From an uncultured Clostridia bacterium (GTDB taxonomy: Bacteria > Bacillota > Clostridia > Oscillospirales > Ruminococcaceae): a DNA stretch of 14,361 bases. This document shows, piece by piece, positions 7,465-13,045 of the stretch. The stretch is from positions 1-14,361 of the forward strand of contig CANRHA010000017.1 in the NCBI GenBank assembly GCA_947630315.1. The letters are read 5' to 3'. Numbering within the stretch: the first letter of the stretch is position 1; each line of letters opens with the position of its first letter. A program made the position numbers and the translations under genes. The notes under the pieces were generated by a model. That model saw only the letters and a list, made by a program, of their open reading frames with translations, was not told the origin of the DNA and ran no database searches.

Positions 7465-8231
7465 TATTTATTACCTCCTTCTCTTTTGTTTTCTCCTCTC
7501 GGAGGACGGCTGTCGTTTCTCGGGCGGCGGGGCCTGTCGTCGCCGTTTCTCGGACGGCGGCTGCGGCGATCGGGTTTTTCTTCCTGCTGAGCAGCGGCCT
7601 CTCCCTTTAAAACTTCGCCCTTATAGATCCAGACCTTAACGCCTATGCGGCCGTATGTGGTAGCGGCCTCGGCGGTGCCGTAATCGATGTCGGCTCTTAT
7701 GGTCTGAAGGGGAATAGTTCCCTCGTGATAGCTTTCGCTTCTGGCTATTTCGGCGCCGCCCAAACGGCCCGAAGCCTTAGTTTTAATACCCTTTGCGCCG
7801 AGCTTCATAGCTCTGCCGATAGCGCCCTTCATAGCGCGGCGGAAAGCTACGCGGTTTTCAAGGTCGAGCGCTATCCTCTCGGCAACGAGCTGTGCGTTCA
7901 GGTCGGGCGATTTTACCTCAAAGATGTTGAGAGAAACGGTCTTGCCGATCTTCTTCTCGATATCGGCCTTGAGCTTTTCTATCGCCTCGCCGCCTCTGCC
8001 TATTACCTGGCCGGGCTTTGCACAGTGGATATTGATTTTGACCTTATCTGCGAATCTTTCGATTTCGATGCGCGGCACGCCTGCGGAATAGAGATTCTTC
8101 TTGATGTAGTTACGGATATTGTAATCTTCAACAAGGGTATCGCCGAAAGTGCTCTTATCTGCAAACCAGCGGGAATCCCAATCCTTGATTATTCCGACGC
8201 GCAAACCGTGCGGATTTACTTTTTGTCCCAT
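7464..8231 (-). CDS. rpsC: 30S ribosomal protein S3 with a long basic tail
   Basis: Small-subunit head protein at the mRNA entry site, part of the ribosomal helicase with S4 and S5. MGQKVNPHGLRVGIIKDWDS opens it. The KH domain shows the VIGRGG loop at 77-82, and the C-terminal domain shows GRLGGAEIARSESYHEGTIP and TTYGRIGVKVWIYKGE. At 255 residues it is about 35-45 longer than the common form. Residues about 211-255 are a disordered Arg/Pro/Asp/Asn-rich tail in which RRPRN occurs twice, 10 residues apart (225-229 and 235-239), matching a 30-bp DNA repeat. Extended, charged S3 tails occur in various Clostridia and Actinobacteria. Confidence 0.98.
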   Translation of the reverse strand: MGQKVNPHGLRVGIIKDWDSRWFADKSTFGDTLVEDYNIRNYIKKNLYSAGVPRIEIERFADKVKINIHCAKPGQVIGRGGEAIEKLKADIEKKIGKTVSLNIFEVKSPDLNAQLVAERIALDLENRVAFRRAMKGAIGRAMKLGAKGIKTKASGRLGGAEIARSESYHEGTIPLQTIRADIDYGTAEAATTYGRIGVKVWIYKGEVLKGEAAAQQEEKPDRRSRRPRNGDDRPRRPRNDSRPPRGENKREGGNK

Positions 8232-8251
8232 AGTTTACCTCCTCTTCCGAC

Positions 8252-8587
8252 TTATTCCTTTTCAGAGAGAACTACCGTTACATGAGAAGTCCTCTTAAGG
8301 ATTCTTGCTGCGCTGCCCTTAGCTCTTGCATGTATTCTCTTAAGCGTAGGTCCGGGGCAAACGTAGCATTCGGATACATAAAGACTCGATCTGTCCATAT
8401 GGAAATTGTTTTCTGCGTTTGCTGCGGCCGAATTTACAAGCTTGATGAGATATTCGCATGCCGACTTGGGAGTGTGCTTCATAATGGCAAGGGCGGTTTC
8501 TAAGTCCTTGCCTCTTATAAGGTTGAGGACAATTTCAACCTTGCGGGGAGCAATACGGGCATTCCGGAGTATTGCCTTAGCTTCCAT
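8252..8587 (-). CDS. rplV: 50S ribosomal protein L22
   Basis: Lines the peptide exit tunnel with L4 through a long beta hairpin; changes in that loop cause macrolide resistance. It has 111 residues. ARIAPRKVEIVLNLIRGKD, the helix LIKLVNSAAANAENNF, and the hairpin region GPTLKRIHARAKGSAARILKRTSH are present, with no insertion or deletion visible in the loop. The 20-base gap to S3 contains a ribosome binding site. Confidence 0.98.
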   Translation of the reverse strand: MEAKAILRNARIAPRKVEIVLNLIRGKDLETALAIMKHTPKSACEYLIKLVNSAAANAENNFHMDRSSLYVSECYVCPGPTLKRIHARAKGSAARILKRTSHVTVVLSEKE

Positions 8588-8607
8588 TAGAATTTCCTCC
8601 TTTCGGT

Positions 8608-8889
8608 CTATTTACCGTTATTGGACGTCTTAGAACCGGCGTGACCCTTAAAGGTTCTGGTCGGGGCAAATTCGCCCAGACGGTGACCTACCATGTCCTC
8701 GGTTATATATACCGGAACGTGTTTGCGTCCGTCGTGTACGGCAAATGTATGACCAACGAAATCGGGGAAGATAACCGAAGCGCGGCTCCAGGTTTTAATT
8801 GCCTTTTTCTCTCCCGTTTCGTTCATAGCGATGACCTTTTTGTAGAGCGATTCCTGTACATAAGGTCCTTTTTTAACACTTCTACCCAT
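8608..8889 (-). CDS. rpsS: 30S ribosomal protein S19
   Basis: Head protein that forms bridges to the large subunit with S13. It has 93 residues, the standard length. MGRSVKKGPYVQESLYKKV opens it; KTWSRASVIFPDFVGHTFAV and HVPVYITEDMVGHRLGEFAP plus TRTFKGHAG are the signatures. The stop is TAG, one of two in the ribosomal run (the other is rplC). It starts 23 bases after L2. Confidence 0.98.
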   Translation of the reverse strand: MGRSVKKGPYVQESLYKKVIAMNETGEKKAIKTWSRASVIFPDFVGHTFAVHDGRKHVPVYITEDMVGHRLGEFAPTRTFKGHAGSKTSNNGK

Positions 8890-8912
8890 TGTTCATCTGC
8901 CTCCTTTCGGCG

Positions 8913-9746
8913 TTACTTGGCGTTGCGGCGCTTAACAATATACTTGTCGGAGCGATGATGCTTAGCTCTGGTCTTATAACCCATAGTAGGCTTGCCCCAG
9001 GGTGATACGGGCGAAGGACGTCCGACGGGCGCCTTGCCCTCGCCGCCGCCGTGCGGGTGATCGCACGGGTTCATTACCGAGCCTCTTACGGTGGGCCTTA
9101 CGCCCATATGGCGCTTTCTGCCGGCCTTGCCGAGGTGAACGTTCTCGTGGTCGATGTTTCCGACCTGGCCTATTGTCGCCATGCAGTTTGCGGGAACGTA
9201 TCTCATTTCGCCGGAGGGAAGACGTACAAGAACCTTATCGCCTTCTCTGCCCATCAGCTGAGCCATATTGCCGGCCGAGCGGACGAGCTGAGCGCCCTTG
9301 CCGGGGTAGAGCTCGATGTTGTGGATGAATGTGCCGACGGGGATATTTATGAGGGGCAGGGCGTTGCCGGGCTTAATGTCGGCGCCTGCGCCTGCGCGAA
9401 CGGTATCGCCTACGTTGAGGCCGTTCGGGGCGATGATGTATCTCTTTTCGCCGTCCTCATACTGAACAAGAGCTATATGAGCCGAGCGGTTCGGATCATA
9501 TTCAAGCGTAAGGACCTTTGCGTCCATATCGAGCTTGTTTCTCTTGAAGTCGATGATGCGGTATTTTCTTCTCTCGCCGCCGCCGTGATGGCGAACGGTG
9601 ATTCTGCCGTAGCTGTTTCTTCCCGAGGTCTTCTTCATGGGTTCAAGAAGGCTCTTTTCGGGAGCGACCTTTGAAAGAACGCTGTAATCGGTAACTGTCA
9701 TTCCGCGGCGTCCGTTCGTAGTCGGCTTGTAGCTTTTTATAGCCAT
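8913..9746 (-). CDS. rplB: 50S ribosomal protein L2
   Basis: Largest core protein of the 50S subunit, needed for subunit joining and the peptidyl-transferase centre. It has 277 residues, exactly typical. MAIKSYKPTTNGRRGMTV opens it; SGRNSYGRITVRHHGGGERR and the C-terminal motif DHPHGGGEGKAPVGRPSP (from residue 229), which holds the histidine linked to peptidyl-transferase function, are present, with a basic tail. AAGGAGAG lies seven bases before the ATG. The 131-nt gap upstream is by far the largest between genes inside the operon and contains a long inverted repeat. Confidence 0.98.
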   Translation of the reverse strand: MAIKSYKPTTNGRRGMTVTDYSVLSKVAPEKSLLEPMKKTSGRNSYGRITVRHHGGGERRKYRIIDFKRNKLDMDAKVLTLEYDPNRSAHIALVQYEDGEKRYIIAPNGLNVGDTVRAGAGADIKPGNALPLINIPVGTFIHNIELYPGKGAQLVRSAGNMAQLMGREGDKVLVRLPSGEMRYVPANCMATIGQVGNIDHENVHLGKAGRKRHMGVRPTVRGSVMNPCDHPHGGGEGKAPVGRPSPVSPWGKPTMGYKTRAKHHRSDKYIVKRRNAK

Positions 9747-9877
9747 TTTTATCTCTCCTTACAGATTATAGGTTTGTCGGGATCCTAAGCCCATACCGAT
9801 ACGGAAAACCGATTTAAGATGTACTATGCAGCTTTTTTGCCGCCATGTTGTTTTCCGTATACTGCCGTTGCCTTCTG
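9747..9877 (-). other. 131-nt structured gap between rplW and rplB
   Basis: No gene is evident here. The minus strand has a perfect 11-bp inverted repeat: ATACGGAAAAC at 9850-9860 and its complement GTTTTCCGTAT at 9799-9809. They enclose a 40-nt loop that contains a second small stem, GCGGC/GCUGC around six As. A TATAAT at 9765-9770 could be an internal -10 box, but it has no good -35 and would leave only about 12 nt before the rplB start. The structure might be an RNA-processing site or a regulatory leader for rplB; this is inference. Confidence 0.6.
9799..9860 (-). repeat. 11-bp perfect inverted repeat before rplB
   Basis: The arms 9799-9809 and 9850-9860 are exact reverse complements (ATACGGAAAAC and GTTTTCCGTAT) separated by 40 bases. 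In the transcript they would form an 11-bp helix capped by a large loop with an inner 5-bp stem (GCGGC, six As, GCTGC). No U-tract follows, so it is not an intrinsic terminator. Confidence 0.75.
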
Positions 9878-10174
9878 TCAGATCATTCCGTCGAAGAAGG
9901 AGATGGTCTTTGAACCCTTTGCGAGAGTTACGACAGCCTTTTTCCATGTAGGAGTAGTGCCTTCGTATCTTCCCATTCTGCGGGTCTTGCCTCTTACGGT
10001 AACAGTATTTACCTTGGCGACCTTAACTCCGAAGATTTTTTCGACCGCGTTCTTTATTTCATACTTATTGGCGGTCTTCATAACTCTGAAAGTATATTTG
10101 CCTGCTCTGAGGTCTTCCATAGAAGCCTCGGTAATAACGGGCTTGAGAATAATATCCTGTGCTGTTTTAACCAT
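9878..10174 (-). CDS. rplW: 50S ribosomal protein L23
   Basis: Sits at the tunnel exit and is the docking site for trigger factor and SRP. It has 98 residues. MVKTAQDIILKPVITEASM, the core KYTFRVMKTANKYEIKNAVE, and FGVKVAKVNTVTVRGKTRRM are all family markers, followed by TPTWKKAVVTLAKG and a short hydrophobic end (FFDGMI). The ATG overlaps the rplD stop by one base (TAATG), suggesting translational coupling with L4. Confidence 0.98.
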   Translation of the reverse strand: MVKTAQDIILKPVITEASMEDLRAGKYTFRVMKTANKYEIKNAVEKIFGVKVAKVNTVTVRGKTRRMGRYEGTTPTWKKAVVTLAKGSKTISFFDGMI

Positions 10175-10797
10175 TAGCAGTATACCTCCTCGATCTGGGC
10201 AACGGCGTCCTTCACGACTATGAACTTGTCATGTCCGAGGATGTCGTAAACGTTAAGGGTGTTTACAAGGGCGGTCTTTACGCCGGGAATATTGCGCGCG
10301 CTTTTAACGAGCTTTTCATCTACGGCGGTATTTACTATAAGGGCCTTGCCCTCGGCGCCTAAGGCTTTTAACATTTCGGTCACGTTCTTGGTCTTGATGC
10401 CCTCAAAGCTGATGGCGTCCAGAACGATCACTCCGCCCTCGGCGAGCTTAGATGAGAGCGCCGACTTCATCGCGAGTCTGCGAACCTTTTTGTTCACGGT
10501 AAAGCGGTAGCTGCGGGGCTTGGGGCCTAAGGCTACGCCGCCGTGAGTCCACTGGGGCGAGCGTGTCGAACCCTGGCGGGCTCTGCCGGTGCCCTTCTGT
10601 CTCCAGGGCTTTCTGCCGCCGCCGGAAACTTCAGTCCTTGTAAGGGTTGACTGTGTACCCTGTCTCTGATTTGCAAGATAGTTGACGACCATGGTATGCA
10701 TTACGGGAACGTTGGGTTCTATTCCCCATATTGCGTCGTTGAGCTCAGTGTCGGCAACAACATTGCCCTTGATGTCGTAAACGGAAATCTTAGACAT
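10174..10797 (-). CDS. rplD: 50S ribosomal protein L4
   Basis: Large-subunit protein with an extended loop reaching the exit tunnel; in E. coli it also represses its own S10 operon through the leader RNA. The 207 residues match the usual length. The loop region reads LTRTEVSGGGRKPWRQKGTG followed by RARQGSTRSPQWTHGG, the tunnel-lining signature. A GTG at 10815 would add six residues, but it overlaps the rplC stop and the added codons are themselves the ribosome binding site (AAGGAGG at 10805-10811). ATG 10797, seven bases further, is the sensible start. Confidence 0.98.
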   Translation of the reverse strand: MSKISVYDIKGNVVADTELNDAIWGIEPNVPVMHTMVVNYLANQRQGTQSTLTRTEVSGGGRKPWRQKGTGRARQGSTRSPQWTHGGVALGPKPRSYRFTVNKKVRRLAMKSALSSKLAEGGVIVLDAISFEGIKTKNVTEMLKALGAEGKALIVNTAVDEKLVKSARNIPGVKTALVNTLNVYDILGHDKFIVVKDAVAQIEEVYC

Positions 10798-10814
10798 TTC
10801 GTTTCCTCCTTCCA

Positions 10815-11450
10815 CTAAGCCTTTTTAACGCTGTCGCAAACGGTGACTATTCCGCTCTTGGGTCCGGGGATAGCTCCCTTGACAGCGATAAGGTTGTTTT
10901 CTGCGTCGACCCTTACTACCTCGAGGTTCTGGATAGTTACCTTTTCGGCTCCGAGGTGGCCCGGCATACCCTTGCCCTTGAATATTCTCGAAGGCGAGGA
11001 GCAGGCGCCCATAGAACCCGCATGGCGGTGTACGGGGCCGGTACCGTGGGTCTCTTTAAGTCTGTGATTATTCCAGCGCTTGATCGTTCCGGCGAATCCC
11101 TTACCTTTTGAGATACCGCTCACGTCTACGACATCGCCTACGGCGAAAACGTCCGCCTTAACGATGTCGCCCACGTTGAGGGTCGAGATATCGTCGAGTC
11201 TGAATTCCTTTAAGTGCTTCTTAAGGGCTACGTCAGCCTTTTTGAAGTGCCCGGTCAGGGGCTTTTTGAGGCTCTTCGCGGTGGCGTCTCCGAACCCGAG
11301 CTGCACGGCTTCGTAGCCGTCGTTCTCGGAAGTCTTCTTCTGAACGACCACGCACGGTCCCGCCTCAATGACGGATACCGGAATGACCTTGCCGGTTTCG
11401 GTGAAGACCTGCGTCATGCCGATCTTCTTTCCGATGATGCCTTTTTGCAT
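10815..11450 (-). CDS. rplC: 50S ribosomal protein L3
   Basis: Early-assembly protein whose long loop reaches the peptidyl-transferase centre. It has 211 residues. MQKGIIGKKIGMTQVFTETG is the standard start. The central loop holds GISKGKGFAGTIKRWN, HRHAGSMGACSSPSRIFKG and KGMPGHLGAEKVTIQNL. The stop is TAG, followed by the ribosome binding site of rplD. AGGAGG precedes the ATG. The 99-nt gap to rpsJ has two hairpins. Confidence 0.98.
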   Translation of the reverse strand: MQKGIIGKKIGMTQVFTETGKVIPVSVIEAGPCVVVQKKTSENDGYEAVQLGFGDATAKSLKKPLTGHFKKADVALKKHLKEFRLDDISTLNVGDIVKADVFAVGDVVDVSGISKGKGFAGTIKRWNNHRLKETHGTGPVHRHAGSMGACSSPSRIFKGKGMPGHLGAEKVTIQNLEVVRVDAENNLIAVKGAIPGPKSGIVTVCDSVKKA

Positions 11451-11549
11451 TTTTGTTTTCCTCCTATTCGGTTATTGGTCGGCTTTGCCGACTTGACCTG
11501 TAAGCGAGACTTTGTTCTGAAACCGTTTTAAATAAAGGTTTCGTTAAGA
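11451..11549 (-). other. 99-nt rpsJ-rplC gap with two hairpins
   Basis: Untranslated spacer inside the operon. In the minus-strand RNA the first hairpin has arms GAAACC (11537-11542) and GGUUUC (11519-11524) around a 12-nt AU-rich loop just after the rpsJ stop. The second is a perfect 6-bp stem GUCGGC-AAA-GCCGAC (11478-11492). Neither is followed by a U-tract, so they are not terminators; they could act in mRNA stability, processing or the rate of rplC translation. AGGAGG of rplC sits at the low end. Confidence 0.6.
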
Positions 11550-11864
11550 TCACTTGATCTCCATCACAATGTCTACGCCGGCAGGAAGCTCAAGATTCTG
11601 AAGAGCTGCTGTGGTGTCGTTAGTCGGGTGCAGAACGTCGATGAGTCTCTTATGTGTCCTCAGCTCGAACTGCTCGCGGCTGTCTTTATCCTTAAATACA
11701 GCGCGCAGAATGGTAACGACCTCTTTGTCGGTGGGGAGCGGAACGGGTCCGGAGACCTTTGCGCCGCTTCTCTTTGCGGCCTCGACGATCTTCGCCGCGG
11801 CAGCGTCGACATTTGAGTGCTCATAGCCCTTGATCTTGATCCTGATTTTTTCATTGACTGCCAT
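11550..11864 (-). CDS. rpsJ: 30S ribosomal protein S10
   Basis: Small-subunit head protein, also the transcription-antitermination partner NusE that pairs with NusB and NusG. It has 104 residues. The N-terminal IRIKIKGYEH, the central PLPTDKEVVTILRAVFKDKD and SREQFELRTHKRLIDVLHPT are the signatures. Residue 57 is Phe where the family, including B. subtilis (RAVHKYKD), has His; residue 59 is Asp, not Tyr. This loop is close to the tetracycline site in the 30S subunit. AAGGAGG at 11872-11878 is seven bases from the ATG. First gene of the S10-spc unit. Confidence 0.98.
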   Translation of the reverse strand: MAVNEKIRIKIKGYEHSNVDAAAAKIVEAAKRSGAKVSGPVPLPTDKEVVTILRAVFKDKDSREQFELRTHKRLIDVLHPTNDTTAALQNLELPAGVDIVMEIK

Positions 11865-11871
11865 TTTAATG

Positions 11872-11878
11872 CCTCCTT
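11872..11878 (-). promoter_or_regulatory. Ribosome binding site of rpsJ
   Basis: AAGGAGG seven bases before the rpsJ ATG, a near-perfect Shine-Dalgarno sequence. Upstream within 20 bases is the GC-rich hairpin 11900-11917 followed by a run of six C that could weakly pair with it. Confidence 0.85.
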
Positions 11879-11962
11879 AATAAAATTGCTTGGGGGGCGC
11901 CCGCACTCGCGCGCGGGTCTTCTGTTAAATACACGCTTCCGTGTGTTCCTTTTTATCTCCAT

Positions 11963-11991
11963 AAAAAAGACCGAAAAACTTAAGCTTTTCG
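11963..11991 (-). terminator. Attenuator-like hairpin with U-tract in the rpsJ leader
   Basis: The minus-strand RNA has an 8-bp stem, CGAAAAGC and GUUUUUCG (one G-U pair), with loop UUAA (11972-11991). Then come GUC and six U (11968-11963), about 100 nt before the rpsJ start. Upstream AGACC (12021-12017) can pair with GGUCU (11972-11968), spanning the base of the hairpin and the start of the U-tract, so a competing fold exists. The stem is AU-rich, so full termination is doubtful; a pause or attenuator is more likely. Confidence 0.45.
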
Positions 11992-12180
11992 ACGTAAGAT
12001 ACGACACACACTAAGGGGTCTGCGGCAGCCGTTCGCTTAACGCTTTTGCGTTCGCAAGACGCGGCGGCGCCGTCCGTGTTGATTTACAGTCGCCCGGTTT
12101 AAAATCGGACATACTCGGCTGAAATTACCCGCCCAAGGCGGCAACCTTCAGCTTCATCGCATATCTTCGCAGTCACGCAA

Positions 12181-12203
12181 GGTATAATATACCACTGTAT
12201 ACC
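12181..12203. repeat. GGTATA boxes around the rpsJ -10 region
   Basis: On the minus strand GGTATA occurs at 12203-12198 and 12193-12188, ten bases apart (one helical turn). A third copy is inverted at 12181-12186, making the 13-bp perfect palindrome ggtata-a-tatacc centred on the -10 box. Such symmetry fits an operator or a two-way -10 element; no regulator is identified. Confidence 0.5.
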
Positions 12204-12215
12204 CGAAATAGTCAA
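12186..12215 (-). promoter_or_regulatory. Sigma-A-like promoter of the S10-spc operon
   Basis: On the minus strand, TTGACT (-35, 12215-12210) and TATATT (-10, 12191-12186) are separated by 18 bases. Each matches five of six consensus positions. Transcription would start near 12178. The promoter begins ten bases after the U-tract of the lipoprotein terminator, so the ribosomal operon is insulated from upstream genes and carries its own promoter. Confidence 0.8.
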
Positions 12216-12224
12216 GTTTTTGGC

Positions 12225-12261
12225 AAAAAATATGCCGGAGAAATTTTTAGTTAAATCCGGC
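12225..12261 (-). terminator. Intrinsic terminator after the lipoprotein gene
   Basis: The arms GCCGGA (12256-12261) and UCCGGC (12234-12239) form a 6-bp GC-rich stem around a 16-nt AU-rich loop, followed by AUA and six U (12230-12225). A second, weaker hairpin, AAAGGU-UGU-ACCUUU (12283-12297), overlaps the lipoprotein stop codon just upstream. Both lie between the lipoprotein gene and the rpsJ promoter. Confidence 0.75.
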
Positions 12262-12295
12262 AAATATTTATGCAAAATATACAAAGGTACAACCT

Positions 12296-12973
12296 TTAGT
12301 CCTTGATCGACGAGATATCCACAATATTTTCCACCCGCTCGACCGAATTACACTCGGTTATATATACGGTATAGAGGTGCGGAACGATCTCGCCTCCGAT
12401 ATTTATGTCGGTTTTCTGGTCCATGCTTACAAATCCGCCGTTTTTATCGAACCGATAGCACACCTCAAACCCGGCAAGCTCGCCCTCGCCGTCGTACTGG
12501 CCGAGCTTACTTACGTCGTAGGTGTAGGTGATCTCTGTGCCGCCGTCCTCCGCTGTGGAGACATCTGACGAAACGACGCCTCTTTTATAAAATAGTATAA
12601 GCCCCTCGCCCGCCATCGGGTAGGGAACGTCGCGCGAATAGGCGGTAAAGGAGATGTCCGAGGAATCGAGCGCGGTTATGTTTCCGTTGTCGTTGGTGAA
12701 CTGTTCGCGGCCGTTGTTGTACTGTGCAAGGTAAACCCCCTCGCCTGTTCCGAGGTACGAGTAGGTCATAACGTCCTTTTCGTCGTATTTAAAGATGAAC
12801 TCCTGCTCGGTCTCGCCGGTGTAGCCGTTTACCACCTGAACGTGTGCGGAATCTAAAGAAGCGTACCACTCCCTCGCGGCGATAACCATATCCTCGCCGG
12901 GAAGCGGCGAAAGGCTGCCGCAGGCGGTAAGCGTCATAAGCACGGCTGCCGCGGCGGCTAAAATTCTTTTCAT
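12296..12973 (-). CDS. Predicted lipoprotein of unknown function
   Basis: I do not recognise the family. The 225 residues start with a lipoprotein signal: MKRILAAAAAVLMTLTAC, with a hydrophobic stretch at 4-15 and the lipobox LTAC, so Cys18 would be lipid-anchored to the outer face of the membrane. The mature part is acidic and rich in Tyr, Thr and Asp with alternating short strands (FIFKYDEKDVMTYSYLG, ITYTYDVSKL), as in beta-rich folds that resemble LolA/LppX carriers; that resemblance is only an impression. AAAGGA lies about eight bases before the ATG. It stands alone between two terminators, and I see no convincing promoter in the 39 nt in front, so it may depend on readthrough from the S1-domain gene. 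Confidence 0.85.
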   Translation of the reverse strand: MKRILAAAAAVLMTLTACGSLSPLPGEDMVIAAREWYASLDSAHVQVVNGYTGETEQEFIFKYDEKDVMTYSYLGTGEGVYLAQYNNGREQFTNDNGNITALDSSDISFTAYSRDVPYPMAGEGLILFYKRGVVSSDVSTAEDGGTEITYTYDVSKLGQYDGEGELAGFEVCYRFDKNGGFVSMDQKTDINIGGEIVPHLYTVYITECNSVERVENIVDISSIKD

Positions 12974-13012
12974 TGGCTGTATCCTTTCAGAAAACTAAAG
13001 ACGGAAAATCAA

Positions 13013-13035
13013 AAGCCCCCATACAAAGGGGGCTT
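13013..13035 (-). terminator. Strong intrinsic terminator after the S1-domain gene
   Basis: The minus-strand RNA forms AAGCCCCC / GGGGGCUU, an 8-bp perfect stem with a 7-nt loop (UUUGUAU), followed by UUGAUUUUC. It lies 10 bases past the stop of the S1-domain gene and ends the division/sporulation gene group. Confidence 0.88.
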
Positions 13036-13045
13036 ATCAGGCTTA

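Larger units (their letters stand above)
11865..12178 (-). promoter_or_regulatory. Long structured 5' leader of the S10-spc operon
   Basis: About 314 nt lie between the predicted start of transcription (near 12178) and the rpsJ ATG. No gene is supported here. The minus-strand RNA can form several helices. They are GCUGAA/UUCAGC plus CCGCC-UUG-GGCGG (12118-12152); GUCCG/CGGAC with AUUU/AAAU (12072-12110); AACGC-AAAA-GCGUU (12039-12052); CGAAAAGC-UUAA-GUUUUUCG followed by six U (11963-11991); ACACG-GAAG-CGUGU; and CCCGCGC-GCGA-GUGCGGG with a GNRA loop (11900-11917). In E. coli the S10 leader is where L4 controls the operon; whether this one does so is unknown. I do not recognise it as a known riboswitch. 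Confidence 0.6.

Noticed and set aside
9051..9674. Long plus-strand open frame of 207 codons
   Set aside because: It lies entirely antisense to rplB, which is certain; GC-rich third positions on the coding strand leave open antisense frames.
9759..9947. Short minus-strand frame covering the rplW-rplB gap
   Set aside because: It overlaps the end of rplW out of frame and its sequence shows no family features; the gap is better explained by RNA structure.
10798..10815. GTG start for rplD at 10815
   Set aside because: The added codons are the ribosome binding site itself, and the ATG at 10797 gives the family N-terminus.
11900..11917. GC-rich hairpin close to rpsJ as a terminator
   Set aside because: No U-tract follows directly; a GNRA-capped structural stem fits better.
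11660..12007. An open frame from the rpsJ leader into rpsJ, possibly a leader peptide (starts GTG, inner ATG at 11962)
   Set aside because: No ribosome binding site, composition not protein-like, and the frame runs out of phase through rpsJ, as expected for a shadow.
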